From: Bacteroidia bacterium
GTDB lineage: Bacteria > Bacteroidota > Bacteroidia > Bacteroidales > BM523
Assembly: GCA_016209245.1 (NCBI GenBank)
Contig: JACQWN010000439.1
Location: forward strand, 1 to 6,337
Length of the DNA: 6,337 nt
Direction of reading: 5' to 3'
Made by a program: the position numbers and the translations under genes
The notes under the pieces: model-generated
Database searches by the model: none
Seen by the model: only the letters and a program-made list of their open reading frames with translations
What the model was told of the DNA's origin: nothing
Part shown: positions 1-6,337 of the stretch, in pieces
Position numbering within the stretch: position 1 is the stretch's first letter
How the letters are laid out: every line of letters starts with the position of its first letter

Positions 1-1035
1 TACATTATAGGTTCCGACCGAATTATAAGTAATTGCCGGCGGCGTTTCGCCGGAATAAGAACCTGGTGATCCACCCTGAAATGTCCATTGGAAACTTGTA
101 AATGTCGTTCCTACCGGTGTTGTGGAAGAACTTGTAAAATTAACACTTCCGCCGACAGTTATTGATTGTTCATCAGAATAAAAATTAGTTGTTAAAACAG
201 GTGGATTTCCGCCCATGAAATCAAATATGATAAGATTGATATATTCTGATGTATCAATTTCCTGTATGTTTGTAACAGGCTTGCCGGTATTGGCATTGGC
301 CCATGATTTCATATTCGGAGTAGTATTATCTGTAAAATTGATTTTATTGTTTGTGCCTGGAAAAGGATCGCCGCCATCGCCTCCGTTATTGGTTGTATAT
401 GTATTATCTGCTTCTTCAAGATCTACTCCCTGATGACTTGGATCGTTATTTACAGAATTTGAAGCCCAGTGTGAATTAATATAGCTTCCGTCAATATGAT
501 ATGCCAGCATACCATGACCCGGTAAATATCTGTCCCATGTACCTGCAATATTATTCTGACGGTTTTCAAGAAGAAAATACTCACTGCCGGTTGTAGTATT
601 AATCCTGAAGCAATCCTCATAATCGTGAGCATTTCTAAGCTGCAGCCCGGCAGGTGAAGAAATAATTACCGGATAAATCCAACCAAGCACATACCTTGAC
701 CATGCATTATGAAAGCAGGGGGTTCGACCGCTGTTCAGCCATGAGCCGCTTGCCATTGGATCCCACTCACCTATTGCATCCGAACTATAATCTGTAGCAT
801 ACATATCGGGCAATCCCAGGTTATGTCCGAATTCATGCACCATGACTCCAATAGTTACCATGCTGGTTGTCGAGCTTAATAATTCAGGTTGCATAGTGTA
901 GGGACCGGCAGAAACTCCATCAACACTAATCGTAAAATCGTAGCTCAGGTCGCCTGTATGAGACCAGACATCATTCGTATTCATAGTAGCTTCCTGTCCG
1001 GGCCCTTCATGAATTACTGCGATGCCGTCAATCAT
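1..1035 (-). CDS. M6-family zinc metalloprotease, catalytic and PKD part, out of frame with its N-terminal half; partial at window edge
   Basis: This frame is open from the window edge up to base 1134 and holds the rest of the protease. It begins at homology with GMIDGIAVIHEGPGQEA (from base 1038), the usual M6 stretch before the active site. The zinc motif HEFGHNLGLPD lies at 837-805: two His, catalytic Glu, the Gly turn and a third ligand Asp (HExxHxxGxxD). WDPMASGSW with the Met-turn Met at 756-754 follows. Residues from about base 215 to the edge form a PKD-like domain, with VNFTSSST, FQWTFQGGSPG and a final NSVGTYNV. PKD domains in such enzymes are extracellular spacers or binding modules. 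A T9SS sorting tail may lie beyond the left edge; that is inference. ATG codons at 1035, 1074 and 1128 could be called as starts, but none is a genuine start: residues upstream of base 1038 in this frame do not resemble the family. Best read as the C-terminal part of one interrupted gene spanning 1-1777. Confidence 0.87.
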   Translation of the reverse strand, partial: MIDGIAVIHEGPGQEATMNTNDVWSHTGDLSYDFTISVDGVSAGPYTMQPELLSSTTSMVTIGVMVHEFGHNLGLPDMYATDYSSDAIGEWDPMASGSWLNSGRTPCFHNAWSRYVLGWIYPVIISSPAGLQLRNAHDYEDCFRINTTTGSEYFLLENRQNNIAGTWDRYLPGHGMLAYHIDGSYINSHWASNSVNNDPSHQGVDLEEADNTYTTNNGGDGGDPFPGTNNKINFTDNTTPNMKSWANANTGKPVTNIQEIDTSEYINLIIFDFMGGNPPVLTTNFYSDEQSITVGGSVNFTSSSTTPVGTTFTSFQWTFQGGSPGSYSGETPPAITYNSVGTYNV

Positions 1036-1777
1036 TCCAGCCCGGATTAGCAGTATTTGCAGCAACCACTGCATCCCGTGCAAGCTCGGTCCATTTTGAA
1101 TCAGGCCCGTAATAATTGTGAGCATTAGGCGCTGTCACCCAACCTACTACTGTTGTACTAATTACAAGGAGATTATATGAATCATCCAGGTAGTAATCCT
1201 TAAAGCTCCCTGTTGCGCTTTGATAGCTATAGCCCGCCTGATTCATATAATTATTAAAATTTGTCTGGGTATATGTCGTTGTAGTATTATTAAAATTAAC
1301 CAGTATCATCAGCATATTACATGTACCTGTGCTGGGAAATACATCGGTAGGCGCTTTACCGTGAATGTAACTGCTGTTTTCACGGAGCATTTTGATTTGC
1401 ATCTTGGAAAAAAATAAATCTTTGGAAACCGTCTCCAGAAAAGTTGTTTCTTCTTGGCTACGTAACAATGAATTGTGAGCCAAAATTCCCGAAGGTGTCA
1501 TGTTATCATCTTCATCAGGTATTGCGTATTCGTAAGCACCCTGATTATTTCTGATTATGGTGTAACCATCAGTTGTTTTCCCCCAATTTACAACATAATC
1601 GCCTTTTGCCAGAAGAGTAAGGGTGGTTCCATCGGGCTGAGCAAACTCAATAGGATATGGATACACAGGCGTAGTGCTTCGAATCTGAGCATTTGCTATA
1701 AGCGAGCTTATTAACGGAAATACGATAATAAATACACGACTCGTGTGTATTATATTAAAAAATTTAGTTATTTTCAT
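1028..1777 (-). CDS. M6-family zinc metalloprotease, N-terminal fragment (signal peptide, propeptide, start of catalytic domain)
   Basis: This is the front half of a secreted metalloprotease of the M6 (immune inhibitor A-like) family; such enzymes hydrolyse extracellular proteins. Residues 1-30 form a signal peptide: Lys-containing start, hydrophobic core VFIIVFPLISSLIANA, probable cleavage before Gln31. Residues about 37-115 resemble the M6 propeptide, with QPDGT (48-52) and TTDGYTII (68-75). Residues about 154-246 enter the catalytic domain with SFKDYY (191-196) and TTVVGW (208-213), a typical M6 block. The reading frame stops after ANPGWND (249), before the zinc motif, which continues in another frame just downstream. 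The ATG at 1777 is chosen because it directly precedes the signal peptide; its leader is A/T-rich with no clear Shine-Dalgarno. Alone this fragment has no zinc ligands and should be inactive. Family assignment is firm; whether the break is real or an assembly error cannot be decided here. Confidence 0.88.
   Translation of the reverse strand: MKITKFFNIIHTSRVFIIVFPLISSLIANAQIRSTTPVYPYPIEFAQPDGTTLTLLAKGDYVVNWGKTTDGYTIIRNNQGAYEYAIPDEDDNMTPSGILAHNSLLRSQEETTFLETVSKDLFFSKMQIKMLRENSSYIHGKAPTDVFPSTGTCNMLMILVNFNNTTTTYTQTNFNNYMNQAGYSYQSATGSFKDYYLDDSYNLLVISTTVVGWVTAPNAHNYYGPDSKWTELARDAVVAANTANPGWND
1030..1042 (-). other. Frame break inside the M6 protease gene
   Basis: The upstream frame reads ANPG (last codon 1042-1040), then WND and stop TGA at 1030-1028. 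The downstream frame resumes as GMIDG from base 1038, so the single base 1039 lies between the two matching segments. Family members normally have about ten residues here, including an acidic DNDGD-like stretch, between the ANPG-like and GxxDG parts. The simplest reading is a small deletion whose length leaves remainder 2 on division by 3 (for example 29 or 32 bases). The deletion size is inference from the family pattern; the change of frame is directly visible. Confidence 0.7.
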
Positions 1778-2014
1778 ATTCGTAATATTTTAAAATTAAC
1801 GGTTTAAATATATAAAGATTTTGTCAATATTTTATGTTTTCCATGAGGAAATAAATAATATTATACAAAAACGGAATAAAATTATACATCAGGGCAAACG
1901 CATGAATATTTTTTATTACCATTTTAAAGAATTGAGAATGAAAAGATCGGCCACCAGCAATAGAAGGATAAACAGGTAGCTTACTATCAGGAACGAGCTG
2001 ATAATAATATGATG

Positions 2015-2040
2015 TTTCGTTGTCCTGCGGACAAACGAAA
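2015..2040. repeat. Inverted repeat (hairpin), upstream half of structured block
   Basis: TTTCGTTGTCC (2015-2025) pairs with GGACAAACGAAA (2029-2040) around a three-base loop TGC, with one unpaired A. This gives 11 base pairs. No run of T follows on either strand, so it does not look like an intrinsic terminator. A second GGACAA at 2097-2102 could compete for the same TTGTCC. Confidence 0.65.
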
Positions 2041-2047
2041 GTCAGGC

Positions 2048-2111
2048 GACCTCAATCCGCGAGCGTAGAAGCTCTGCGGAGACGCTTCATCCACAAGGAC
2101 AATTGAGCGTC
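2048..2111. repeat. Nested inverted repeats (stem-loop within a closing stem)
   Basis: An outer stem pairs GACCTCAAT (2048-2056) with ATTGAG-C-GTC (2102-2111), nine pairs with one bulged C. Inside it CCGCGAGC (2057-2064) pairs with GCTC-T-GCGG (2071-2079), eight pairs with one bulge and a six-base loop. The remaining inner bases, about 2080-2101, look unpaired or can re-pair locally (GAAGC 2068-2072 with GCTTC 2084-2088 is an alternative). It could be a structured RNA, a REP-like palindromic element, or remains of a mobile element. No known family is recognised. Confidence 0.5.
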
Positions 2112-2171
2112 ATGATTAAAAACTATAAAACCAATAACTGAATTAAAAAATCAGAACGTACAAATTTATCA

Positions 2172-2184
2172 TATACGAAGTATA
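2172..2184. repeat. Short palindrome just upstream of the -33 box
   Basis: TATAC, spacer GAA, GTATA form a perfect five-base inverted repeat ending two bases before the promoter's TTTG. Its position would suit a regulator binding site, but it is short and AT-rich enough to arise by chance. Confidence 0.25.
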
Positions 2185-2185
2185 G

Positions 2186-2217
2186 TTTGTAATTTTCCGA
2201 AATAATCCTTACTTTTG
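2186..2217 (+). promoter_or_regulatory. Bacteroidota-type promoter for the Rpn gene
   Basis: TTTG at 2186-2189 and TACTTTTG at 2210-2217 are separated by 20 bases. This matches the Bacteroidota housekeeping pattern of TTTG at -33 and TAnnTTTG at -7. Transcription would begin near 2222-2226, leaving a leader of about 20 bases before the ATG at 2243. No clear Shine-Dalgarno is present, as is usual in this phylum. Confidence 0.65.
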
Positions 2218-2242
2218 ACGAAACTTAACGACAATTTATATT

Positions 2243-3172
2243 ATGTACTTAGCGCCATTAAATTACGACCGGTATTTCAGGAAAGTATTTTCCGACAAAC
2301 GCATTGCCAAACGGTTTCTCGAAGATTTTTTTGACGTTCAAATCCAAGAGATTGAACTATTGCAGACGTACCACAAAATTACGGACAATGCCACGGCCAT
2401 TGAATTCGATTTCCGGTGTAAAATCGCCGGTTCGTTTGTAATAATTGACATGCAACAATGGTATAAGACCGATATTGTGAAACGGTTTTATATGTATCAT
2501 TCCATGAACACCGTGCTGCAACTGGAAAAAATACCCGATAAAACCATTGACCTTGACAAACAACGCAAGAGAGATATTAAGGATTATGATAAACTTATAC
2601 CTGTAATTACACTTATTTGGATGGTTGATGACACATTTGGTTTTACCGATGATTTTGTAAGTTATACAATGGCCCCGGAAGTTATTATAGATTTTATCCG
2701 AAATAAAAACCTGTGGCGCAGCGAAAACATACTGGAAATTTTAAGCGAGCGTGAAAAATACCTGAAAATGTTAGACAATAAAACTAGGAAACTTAATTAT
2801 CTTCAACAGAACAGGCTTATTTATGCATTTCAGAAAAACATAGTAAAAAACGAAAAATACAGTAAATATTTATCGTGGTTTCAGTTGGCGGAAAAAACCT
2901 TAAACAAGCTGAACAAAAAAGGTTGGTTCGACAAATATCTCAAAGATGAAATTTTCGCGGAAATAGTCCGGCGCATTAGCAAAGAAAACCTCAAAGAAGA
3001 AGACTACACCTATATTAAAGATTACAATTTGTTTTGGGAGCAGGTAAAACGTTTTGAAGATGCTTTACTTAATGAAGGCAGGGAAGAAGGCAGGGAAGAA
3101 GGAATTGAAATAGGCGTCAAAATTCAGGAAGAAAAACAGCACTTATCAAAAGATGAAATTAAAAACATCTGA
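2243..3172 (+). CDS. Rpn family PD-(D/E)XK nuclease / putative transposase
   Basis: This 309-residue protein matches the Rpn / PDDEXK_2 family, annotated as recombination-promoting nucleases or putative transposases; characterised members cut DNA with a divalent metal and raise recombination. The N-terminus has the usual form: LNYDRYFRKVFSDK (6-19), then RFLEDFF (24-30). The catalytic core fits Asp56 in EFDF (54-57) and D-x-Q at 69-71 in VIIDMQQW, the Rpn version of the (D/E)xK signature. A helical region follows, and the C-terminus carries the GREEGREEGIEIG repeat (279-291) typical of the family. The ending LSKDEIKNI resembles the usual final helix, but the stretch normally separating it from the repeat is very short. 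The ATG at 2243 follows a good promoter and leads straight into the conserved N-terminus. It is apparently a single-gene unit with no transposon ends seen. Family is confident; nuclease activity and the biological role of this copy are inferred. Confidence 0.92.
   Translation: MYLAPLNYDRYFRKVFSDKRIAKRFLEDFFDVQIQEIELLQTYHKITDNATAIEFDFRCKIAGSFVIIDMQQWYKTDIVKRFYMYHSMNTVLQLEKIPDKTIDLDKQRKRDIKDYDKLIPVITLIWMVDDTFGFTDDFVSYTMAPEVIIDFIRNKNLWRSENILEILSEREKYLKMLDNKTRKLNYLQQNRLIYAFQKNIVKNEKYSKYLSWFQLAEKTLNKLNKKGWFDKYLKDEIFAEIVRRISKENLKEEDYTYIKDYNLFWEQVKRFEDALLNEGREEGREEGIEIGVKIQEEKQHLSKDEIKNI
3077..3100 (+). repeat. Tandem 12-base repeat in the Rpn gene
   Basis: GGCAGGGAAGAA occurs twice head to tail (3077-3088 and 3089-3100), each encoding Gly-Arg-Glu-Glu. 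Slippage here would change the C-terminal tail in steps of four residues without breaking the frame. Confidence 0.8.
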
Positions 3173-3190
3173 AATAATAAACCACAATAC

Positions 3191-3205
3191 CATGAAAAAT
3201 TCATG
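3191..3205. repeat. Short hairpin after the Rpn gene
   Basis: CATGAA (3191-3196) and TTCATG (3200-3205) are perfect inverted repeats around AAA, 18 bases after the Rpn stop. It has no T-run, so a terminator role is doubtful. Confidence 0.4.
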
Positions 3206-3206
3206 T

Positions 3207-3241
3207 AAACCTGACAGTGTTTTCCAAACCTGTCAGAGTTT
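3207..3241 (+). terminator. Inverted repeat, possible weak terminator between Rpn and the propeller gene
   Basis: AAACCTGACAG (3207-3217) can pair with CTGTCAG-A-GTTT (3230-3241): eleven pairs with one bulged A and a twelve-base loop. The two arms are also direct repeats of the form AAACCTGWCAGWGTTT. AACCTG(A/T)CAG palindromes of this kind are common in Bacteroidota spacers. Only a weak T-containing tail follows at once (the T6 run is at 3265-3270), so termination is uncertain and the element could instead be a dispersed repeat. Confidence 0.4.
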
Positions 3242-3268
3242 ATACACAGATTAATGAAAATAAATTTT
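3239..3268 (+). promoter_or_regulatory. Weak candidate promoter for the propeller gene
   Basis: TTTA at 3239-3242 and TAAATTTT at 3261-3268 are 18 bases apart and resemble the Bacteroidota -33/-7 pair, but each lacks the final G and the spacing is slightly short. If used, transcription would begin near 3273-3277. That would exclude the upstream ATG at 3254 and favour the start at 3287. Confidence 0.25.
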
Positions 3269-3286
3269 TTACAAAACTATTTACAG

Positions 3287-6200
3287 ATGAAAAATTTTAC
3301 ATTTTTTTTAATGCTAGCCCTCGTTGGTTTGAGCAATGTATCCGCCCAAACCTTGGAATGGGCGAAACAATTGGGCGGGGCAAGCTATGATGAGAATCGT
3401 TACATTATTATTGACGGCAGCGGACATGTTTATACTACCGGATATTTCCAAGGCACAGCCGACTTTGACCCGGGTCCGGAATCCTATAATTTAACTTCAG
3501 CAGGAGGCAGTGATATTTTCATCAGCAAATTGGACGCTTCAGGCAATTTTGTATGGGCGAAACAATTGGGAGGGACAAGCAATGATCGTGGTTATTCCAT
3601 TGCCATTGACAGCAGCGGAAATATTTATACTATGGGCGATTTCTATGGCATAGTCGACTTTGACCCGGGCGCTGGAACGTATAACTTAACTTCAGCAGTA
3701 AGCGCTGAAATTTACATCAGCAAATTAGACGCTTTGGGCAATTTTGTATGGGCGAAACAATTAGGCGGGGTAAACACTGCAGGTTATTCCATTGCCGTTG
3801 ACAGCATCGGAAATGTTTATATTATAGGAATTTTCTTTGACCCAGTCGACTTTGATCCGGGCCCGGAAATCTATAATTTAACCCCAGCAGGTTTGTATGA
3901 TATTTTCATCAGCAAATTGGACGCTTGGGGCAATTTTGTATGGGCGAAACAATTGGGAGGGACAAGCTATGATGATGGTCGTTCCATTGTTGTTGACGGC
4001 AGCGGAAATGTTTATACTACTGGCTATTTCTATTACACAGCCGACTTTGACCCGGGCGCTGGAACTTATAACTTAACTTCGGCAGGAAACGCTGATATTT
4101 TCATCAGTAAATTGGACGCTTGGGGCAATTTTGTATGGGCGAAACAATTTGGAGGGGCAAGCTATGATGCTGGTCGTTCCATTGTTGTTGACGGTAGCGA
4201 AAATGTTTATACTACTGGCTATTTCTATTACACAGCCGACTTTGACCCGGACGCGGAAACCTATAATTTAACTTCGGCAGGAAACAAGGATATTTTCATC
4301 AGCAAATTGGACGCTTTAGGTAATTTTGTATGGGCGAAACAATTGGGCGGAATAGACCATGATATTGGGCGTTCCATTGCCGTTGACGGTAGCGGAAATG
4401 TTTATACTACCGGATATTTCCAAGGCATAGCTGTCTTTGACCCGGGCCCGGGAACCTATAATTTAACTTCAGCAGGATTGGAAGATATTTTCATCAGCAA
4501 ATTGGACGCTTCAGGTAATTTTGTATGGGCGAAACAATTGGGCGGAACAAATATTGATTATAGTTATTCCATTGCCCTTGACAGCAGTGAAAATGTTTAT
4601 ATTACTGGCAATTTCTCTGGCACTGCCAACTTTGATTCCAGCCCCGGAACTTTTAACCTGACATCTGCAGGAGAAAATGATATTTTTATTTTAAAACTCA
4701 GGCAAAAGGGCGTTACAGGTTTTGTATTTAACGATATTAACCAGAATTGTGCAAGAGATGCGAACGAAATCGGCTTACAAAACCGTTATGTAATTATTAA
4801 TCCAGGGAATATTATTGCCCAGACCAATAGCTCCGGAGCATGGGTAATTGATACTTTACAGGTTGGAACTTATACAGCAACCGCCGATACTTCAGGTCAT
4901 TGGGCTGCCACCTGTCCGGTTATGCAAACTTTTACAGTTACTAATCCAAACGAAATAACATACACTCCAGATTTTGGATTTGTATCCACCCAGCCCTGCG
5001 CCAGCCCTGATATTTCTGTAAACATGCCCTTTATGCGGCCCTGTTTTAGTAATCAAAAAATATATGTGATTGCCTGCAACCAGAGTATTGCATCCGGAGC
5101 ATTGGACAGCGCTTATGCCGATGTTGAGCTTGATTCGCTCATAACTTCGCAATCAGCAAGCCTTGCCTATACCGGCATGGGCAATAATATCTTTCGTTTT
5201 CAACTTGGAAATCTGAACCCGGGGCAATGTGTCTATTTTACCATTGATTGCCATGTGAGCTGCGACGCCATGCCAGGCCTGACACTTTGTATGCAGGCAA
5301 ACCTGTATCCTGCCGATTCCTGCATGTTTGACACCGTTCCAAATCCTTATCCGGGAAATTTTACTCCCTGCAACTTACCATGGGATCATTCAAGTCTGGA
5401 AGTTACCGGGTATTGTCAGAACGATACCATTTACTTTGTAATTTATAATACGGGAGAACCAGGAGAAGGCGATATGGATTGTTATTCACCGGTTCGGATT
5501 TATATTGACGGAGTTTACACAGTGCTCGATTCGGTTCAGCTTGCCGGCGGTGACAGCATAGTATATGTTTTTCCCGGCGATGGACACACCTGGCGCCTTG
5601 AAGCTGACCAGCATCCCCTGCATCCCGGAAATTCAGCTCCAAATGCTACTGTTGAAGCCTGCGGCGACCTTGACAACTGGACATCCGGGTTAGTGACAAT
5701 TCTTCCTGCAGACGACGCCGACCCGGTTGTAGATATTTATTGCGGCGTGGTGACAGCAAGCTATGACCCAAATGACAAAACAGGCTTTCCAACTGGAGTT
5801 ACGGAGAATCATTATGTAATGCCAAATCAGCAACTACAGTACGTAATCCGCTTTCAGAACACGGGAACCGATACGGCTTTTTCGGTTGTGCTCAGGGATA
5901 CGCTGGATACAGACCTTGATATTTTCTCTGTTGTACCGGGCGTGGCAAGCCATAACTACAATTTCCAACTATATGGGTCTCGGGTTTTAGAATGGACTTT
6001 GTACAACATTCTTTTACCCGATAGCAACCACAATGAAGTGGAAAGTCATGGCTTTGTGACTTTTACAGTAAATCAAAATCCGGATTTACCAAATGGAACC
6101 ATAATATATAATGAGGCCGGTATTTATTTCGATTATAATGCATCTGTGAGCACCAACCCGACACTGCACACGGTTAATGATGAAGTACAGACGATTTTAG

Positions 6201-6337
6201 TGACTACCTCGAAGCTCCCTGCTAATAAAGTCTCTGACATTTTAGTCTGGCCCAATCCTGCAAATTCTGAGATAGACATAATTGTACTAAAAGAATGTAT
6301 TGGAAACGAATACAATATCACTGATATTTTCGGGCGG
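3287..6337 (+). CDS. Secreted SBBP beta-propeller repeat protein with T9SS C-terminal sorting domain (3' end outside window)
   Basis: An open frame of 1017 codons reaches the window edge without a stop. Residues 1-20 are a signal peptide (MKNFTFFLMLALVGLSNVSA, cleavage before Gln21). Residues 25-474 are seven WAKQLGG... repeats of the SBBP propeller type. Residues 475-565 (TGFVFNDINQN ... PDFGF) resemble a Cna/SdrD-like beta-sandwich. Residues 566-824 hold 13 cysteines and are not assigned to a family. Residues 825-952, from SYDPNDKTGF to FDYNA, are the conserved domain seen before sorting tails in many T9SS cargo proteins (DUF7619-like). VWPNP (987-991) onward begins a type A sorting domain, of which about 31 residues are visible. 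The product should cross the inner membrane by Sec and the outer membrane by T9SS, then be anchored or released at the cell surface. Its ligand is unknown; adhesion or matrix roles are inference. An in-frame ATG at 3254 exists, but 3287 gives the normal-length signal peptide. Confidence 0.92.
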   Translation, partial: MKNFTFFLMLALVGLSNVSAQTLEWAKQLGGASYDENRYIIIDGSGHVYTTGYFQGTADFDPGPESYNLTSAGGSDIFISKLDASGNFVWAKQLGGTSNDRGYSIAIDSSGNIYTMGDFYGIVDFDPGAGTYNLTSAVSAEIYISKLDALGNFVWAKQLGGVNTAGYSIAVDSIGNVYIIGIFFDPVDFDPGPEIYNLTPAGLYDIFISKLDAWGNFVWAKQLGGTSYDDGRSIVVDGSGNVYTTGYFYYTADFDPGAGTYNLTSAGNADIFISKLDAWGNFVWAKQFGGASYDAGRSIVVDGSENVYTTGYFYYTADFDPDAETYNLTSAGNKDIFISKLDALGNFVWAKQLGGIDHDIGRSIAVDGSGNVYTTGYFQGIAVFDPGPGTYNLTSAGLEDIFISKLDASGNFVWAKQLGGTNIDYSYSIALDSSENVYITGNFSGTANFDSSPGTFNLTSAGENDIFILKLRQKGVTGFVFNDINQNCARDANEIGLQNRYVIINPGNIIAQTNSSGAWVIDTLQVGTYTATADTSGHWAATCPVMQTFTVTNPNEITYTPDFGFVSTQPCASPDISVNMPFMRPCFSNQKIYVIACNQSIASGALDSAYADVELDSLITSQSASLAYTGMGNNIFRFQLGNLNPGQCVYFTIDCHVSCDAMPGLTLCMQANLYPADSCMFDTVPNPYPGNFTPCNLPWDHSSLEVTGYCQNDTIYFVIYNTGEPGEGDMDCYSPVRIYIDGVYTVLDSVQLAGGDSIVYVFPGDGHTWRLEADQHPLHPGNSAPNATVEACGDLDNWTSGLVTILPADDADPVVDIYCGVVTASYDPNDKTGFPTGVTENHYVMPNQQLQYVIRFQNTGTDTAFSVVLRDTLDTDLDIFSVVPGVASHNYNFQLYGSRVLEWTLYNILLPDSNHNEVESHGFVTFTVNQNPDLPNGTIIYNEAGIYFDYNASVSTNPTLHTVNDEVQTILVTTSKLPANKVSDILVWPNPANSEIDIIVLKECIGNEYNITDIFGR
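3359..4708 (+). repeat. Seven tandem 195-base (65-residue) propeller repeats
   Basis: Units begin with the TGG of WAKQ at 3359, 3554, 3749, 3941, 4136, 4331 and 4526. Spacing is 195 bases except 192 between the third and fourth, where one residue is missing (GGVNTAGYS). Each unit reads roughly WAKQLGG..., D(G/S)xGNVYTTGYF, (A/V)DFDPGPxTYNLTSAG, DIFISKLDAxGNFV. The seventh is the most divergent (NFDSSPGTFNL) and ends ILKLRQKG where the next unit would start. Repeats 4 and 5 differ at about 17 of 195 bases by hand comparison. No cysteine occurs in the repeats. Seven copies would suit a closed seven-bladed propeller if one unit makes one blade, which is inference. Confidence 0.88.

Larger units (their letters stand above)
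1778..2242. other. Divergent intergenic region with a structured block
   Basis: No convincing gene is present between the protease and the Rpn gene. Bases 1778-1920 are strongly AT-rich and would hold the protease promoter; a -7-like TATATTTA lies on the minus strand at 1812-1805, 28 bases upstream of the start, but no good -33 partner is visible. Bases about 1945-2113 are clearly richer in G and C and contain several inverted repeats, annotated separately. Bases 2114-2242 are AT-rich again and carry the Rpn promoter. Short open frames here (for example a 25-codon one from 1902) have no recognisable product. Confidence 0.7.

Noticed and set aside
215..433. Plus-strand open frame of 72 codons
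   Set aside because: It lies antisense to the protease frame, which carries clear family motifs; the translated product has no recognisable features.
1902..1979. Small plus-strand open frame of 25 codons (MNIFYYHFKELRMKRS...)
   Set aside because: Too short, with no ribosome site; the slight resemblance to the start of four-helix-bundle proteins is not enough to call a remnant.
2015..2040. Intrinsic terminator
   Set aside because: Good stem but no following T-run on either strand, and it lies far from the end of any gene.
2172..2184. Resemblance of TATACGAAGTATA to a loxP arm
   Set aside because: Only part of one arm matches and there is no second arm with an eight-base spacer; treated as chance.
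3254..3286. Upstream in-frame ATG as start of the propeller gene
   Set aside because: It would add 11 residues before an already complete signal peptide, and the candidate promoter overlaps it.
3359..4708. CRISPR-like regular repeats
   Set aside because: The 195-base periodicity is protein-coding in one continuous frame and lacks short repeats with unique spacers.
4892..5642. Minus-strand open frames of 79-86 codons
   Set aside because: They are antisense to the propeller gene, whose sense frame is continuous and has recognised domains.

Overview
The window looks like chromosomal DNA from a member of the Bacteroidota. Three signs point that way. The long right-hand gene ends in the start of a type IX secretion (T9SS) C-terminal sorting domain. 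One promoter matches the Bacteroidota -33/-7 pattern (TTTG, 20 bases, TACTTTTG). Start codons lie in A/T-rich leaders without clear Shine-Dalgarno sequences. Spacers are very AT-rich. The genus cannot be named from this sequence.

Layout: (1) Bases 1-1777, minus strand: a secreted M6-family (immune inhibitor A-like) zinc metalloprotease with signal peptide, propeptide, the catalytic motif HEFGHNLGLPD and the beginning of a PKD domain. It runs off the left edge and is broken by a frame change near base 1039. There the residues normally linking the two halves appear to be missing, so this copy is probably inactive unless the break is an assembly error. (2) Bases 1778-2242: a divergent intergenic region with a GC-richer block that can fold into several helices, then a good promoter. 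(3) Bases 2243-3172, plus strand: an Rpn-type PD-(D/E)XK nuclease / putative transposase. (4) Bases 3173-3286: a short spacer with two inverted repeats. (5) Bases 3287-6337, plus strand, open at the right edge: a large secreted protein of at least 1017 residues. It has a signal peptide, seven 64-65-residue SBBP-type beta-propeller repeats, a Cna/SdrD-like beta-sandwich, a cysteine-rich middle part, the conserved SYDPNDK...FDYNA domain common in T9SS cargo, and the start of a sorting domain. The two largest plus-strand facts here, the open C-terminal half of the protease and this propeller gene, were found by reading frames that run off the window.

The two large genes encode exported proteins, one probably a protease and the other a surface or secreted adhesin-like propeller protein. 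The Rpn gene between them is a mobile-DNA or genome-maintenance type gene that does not obviously cooperate with either. I see no CRISPR array, rRNA, tRNA, insertion sequence with terminal repeats, or clear new multigene system. The most notable points are the broken protease, the exact seven-unit propeller with strong DNA-level repetition, and the structured block at about 2015-2111.
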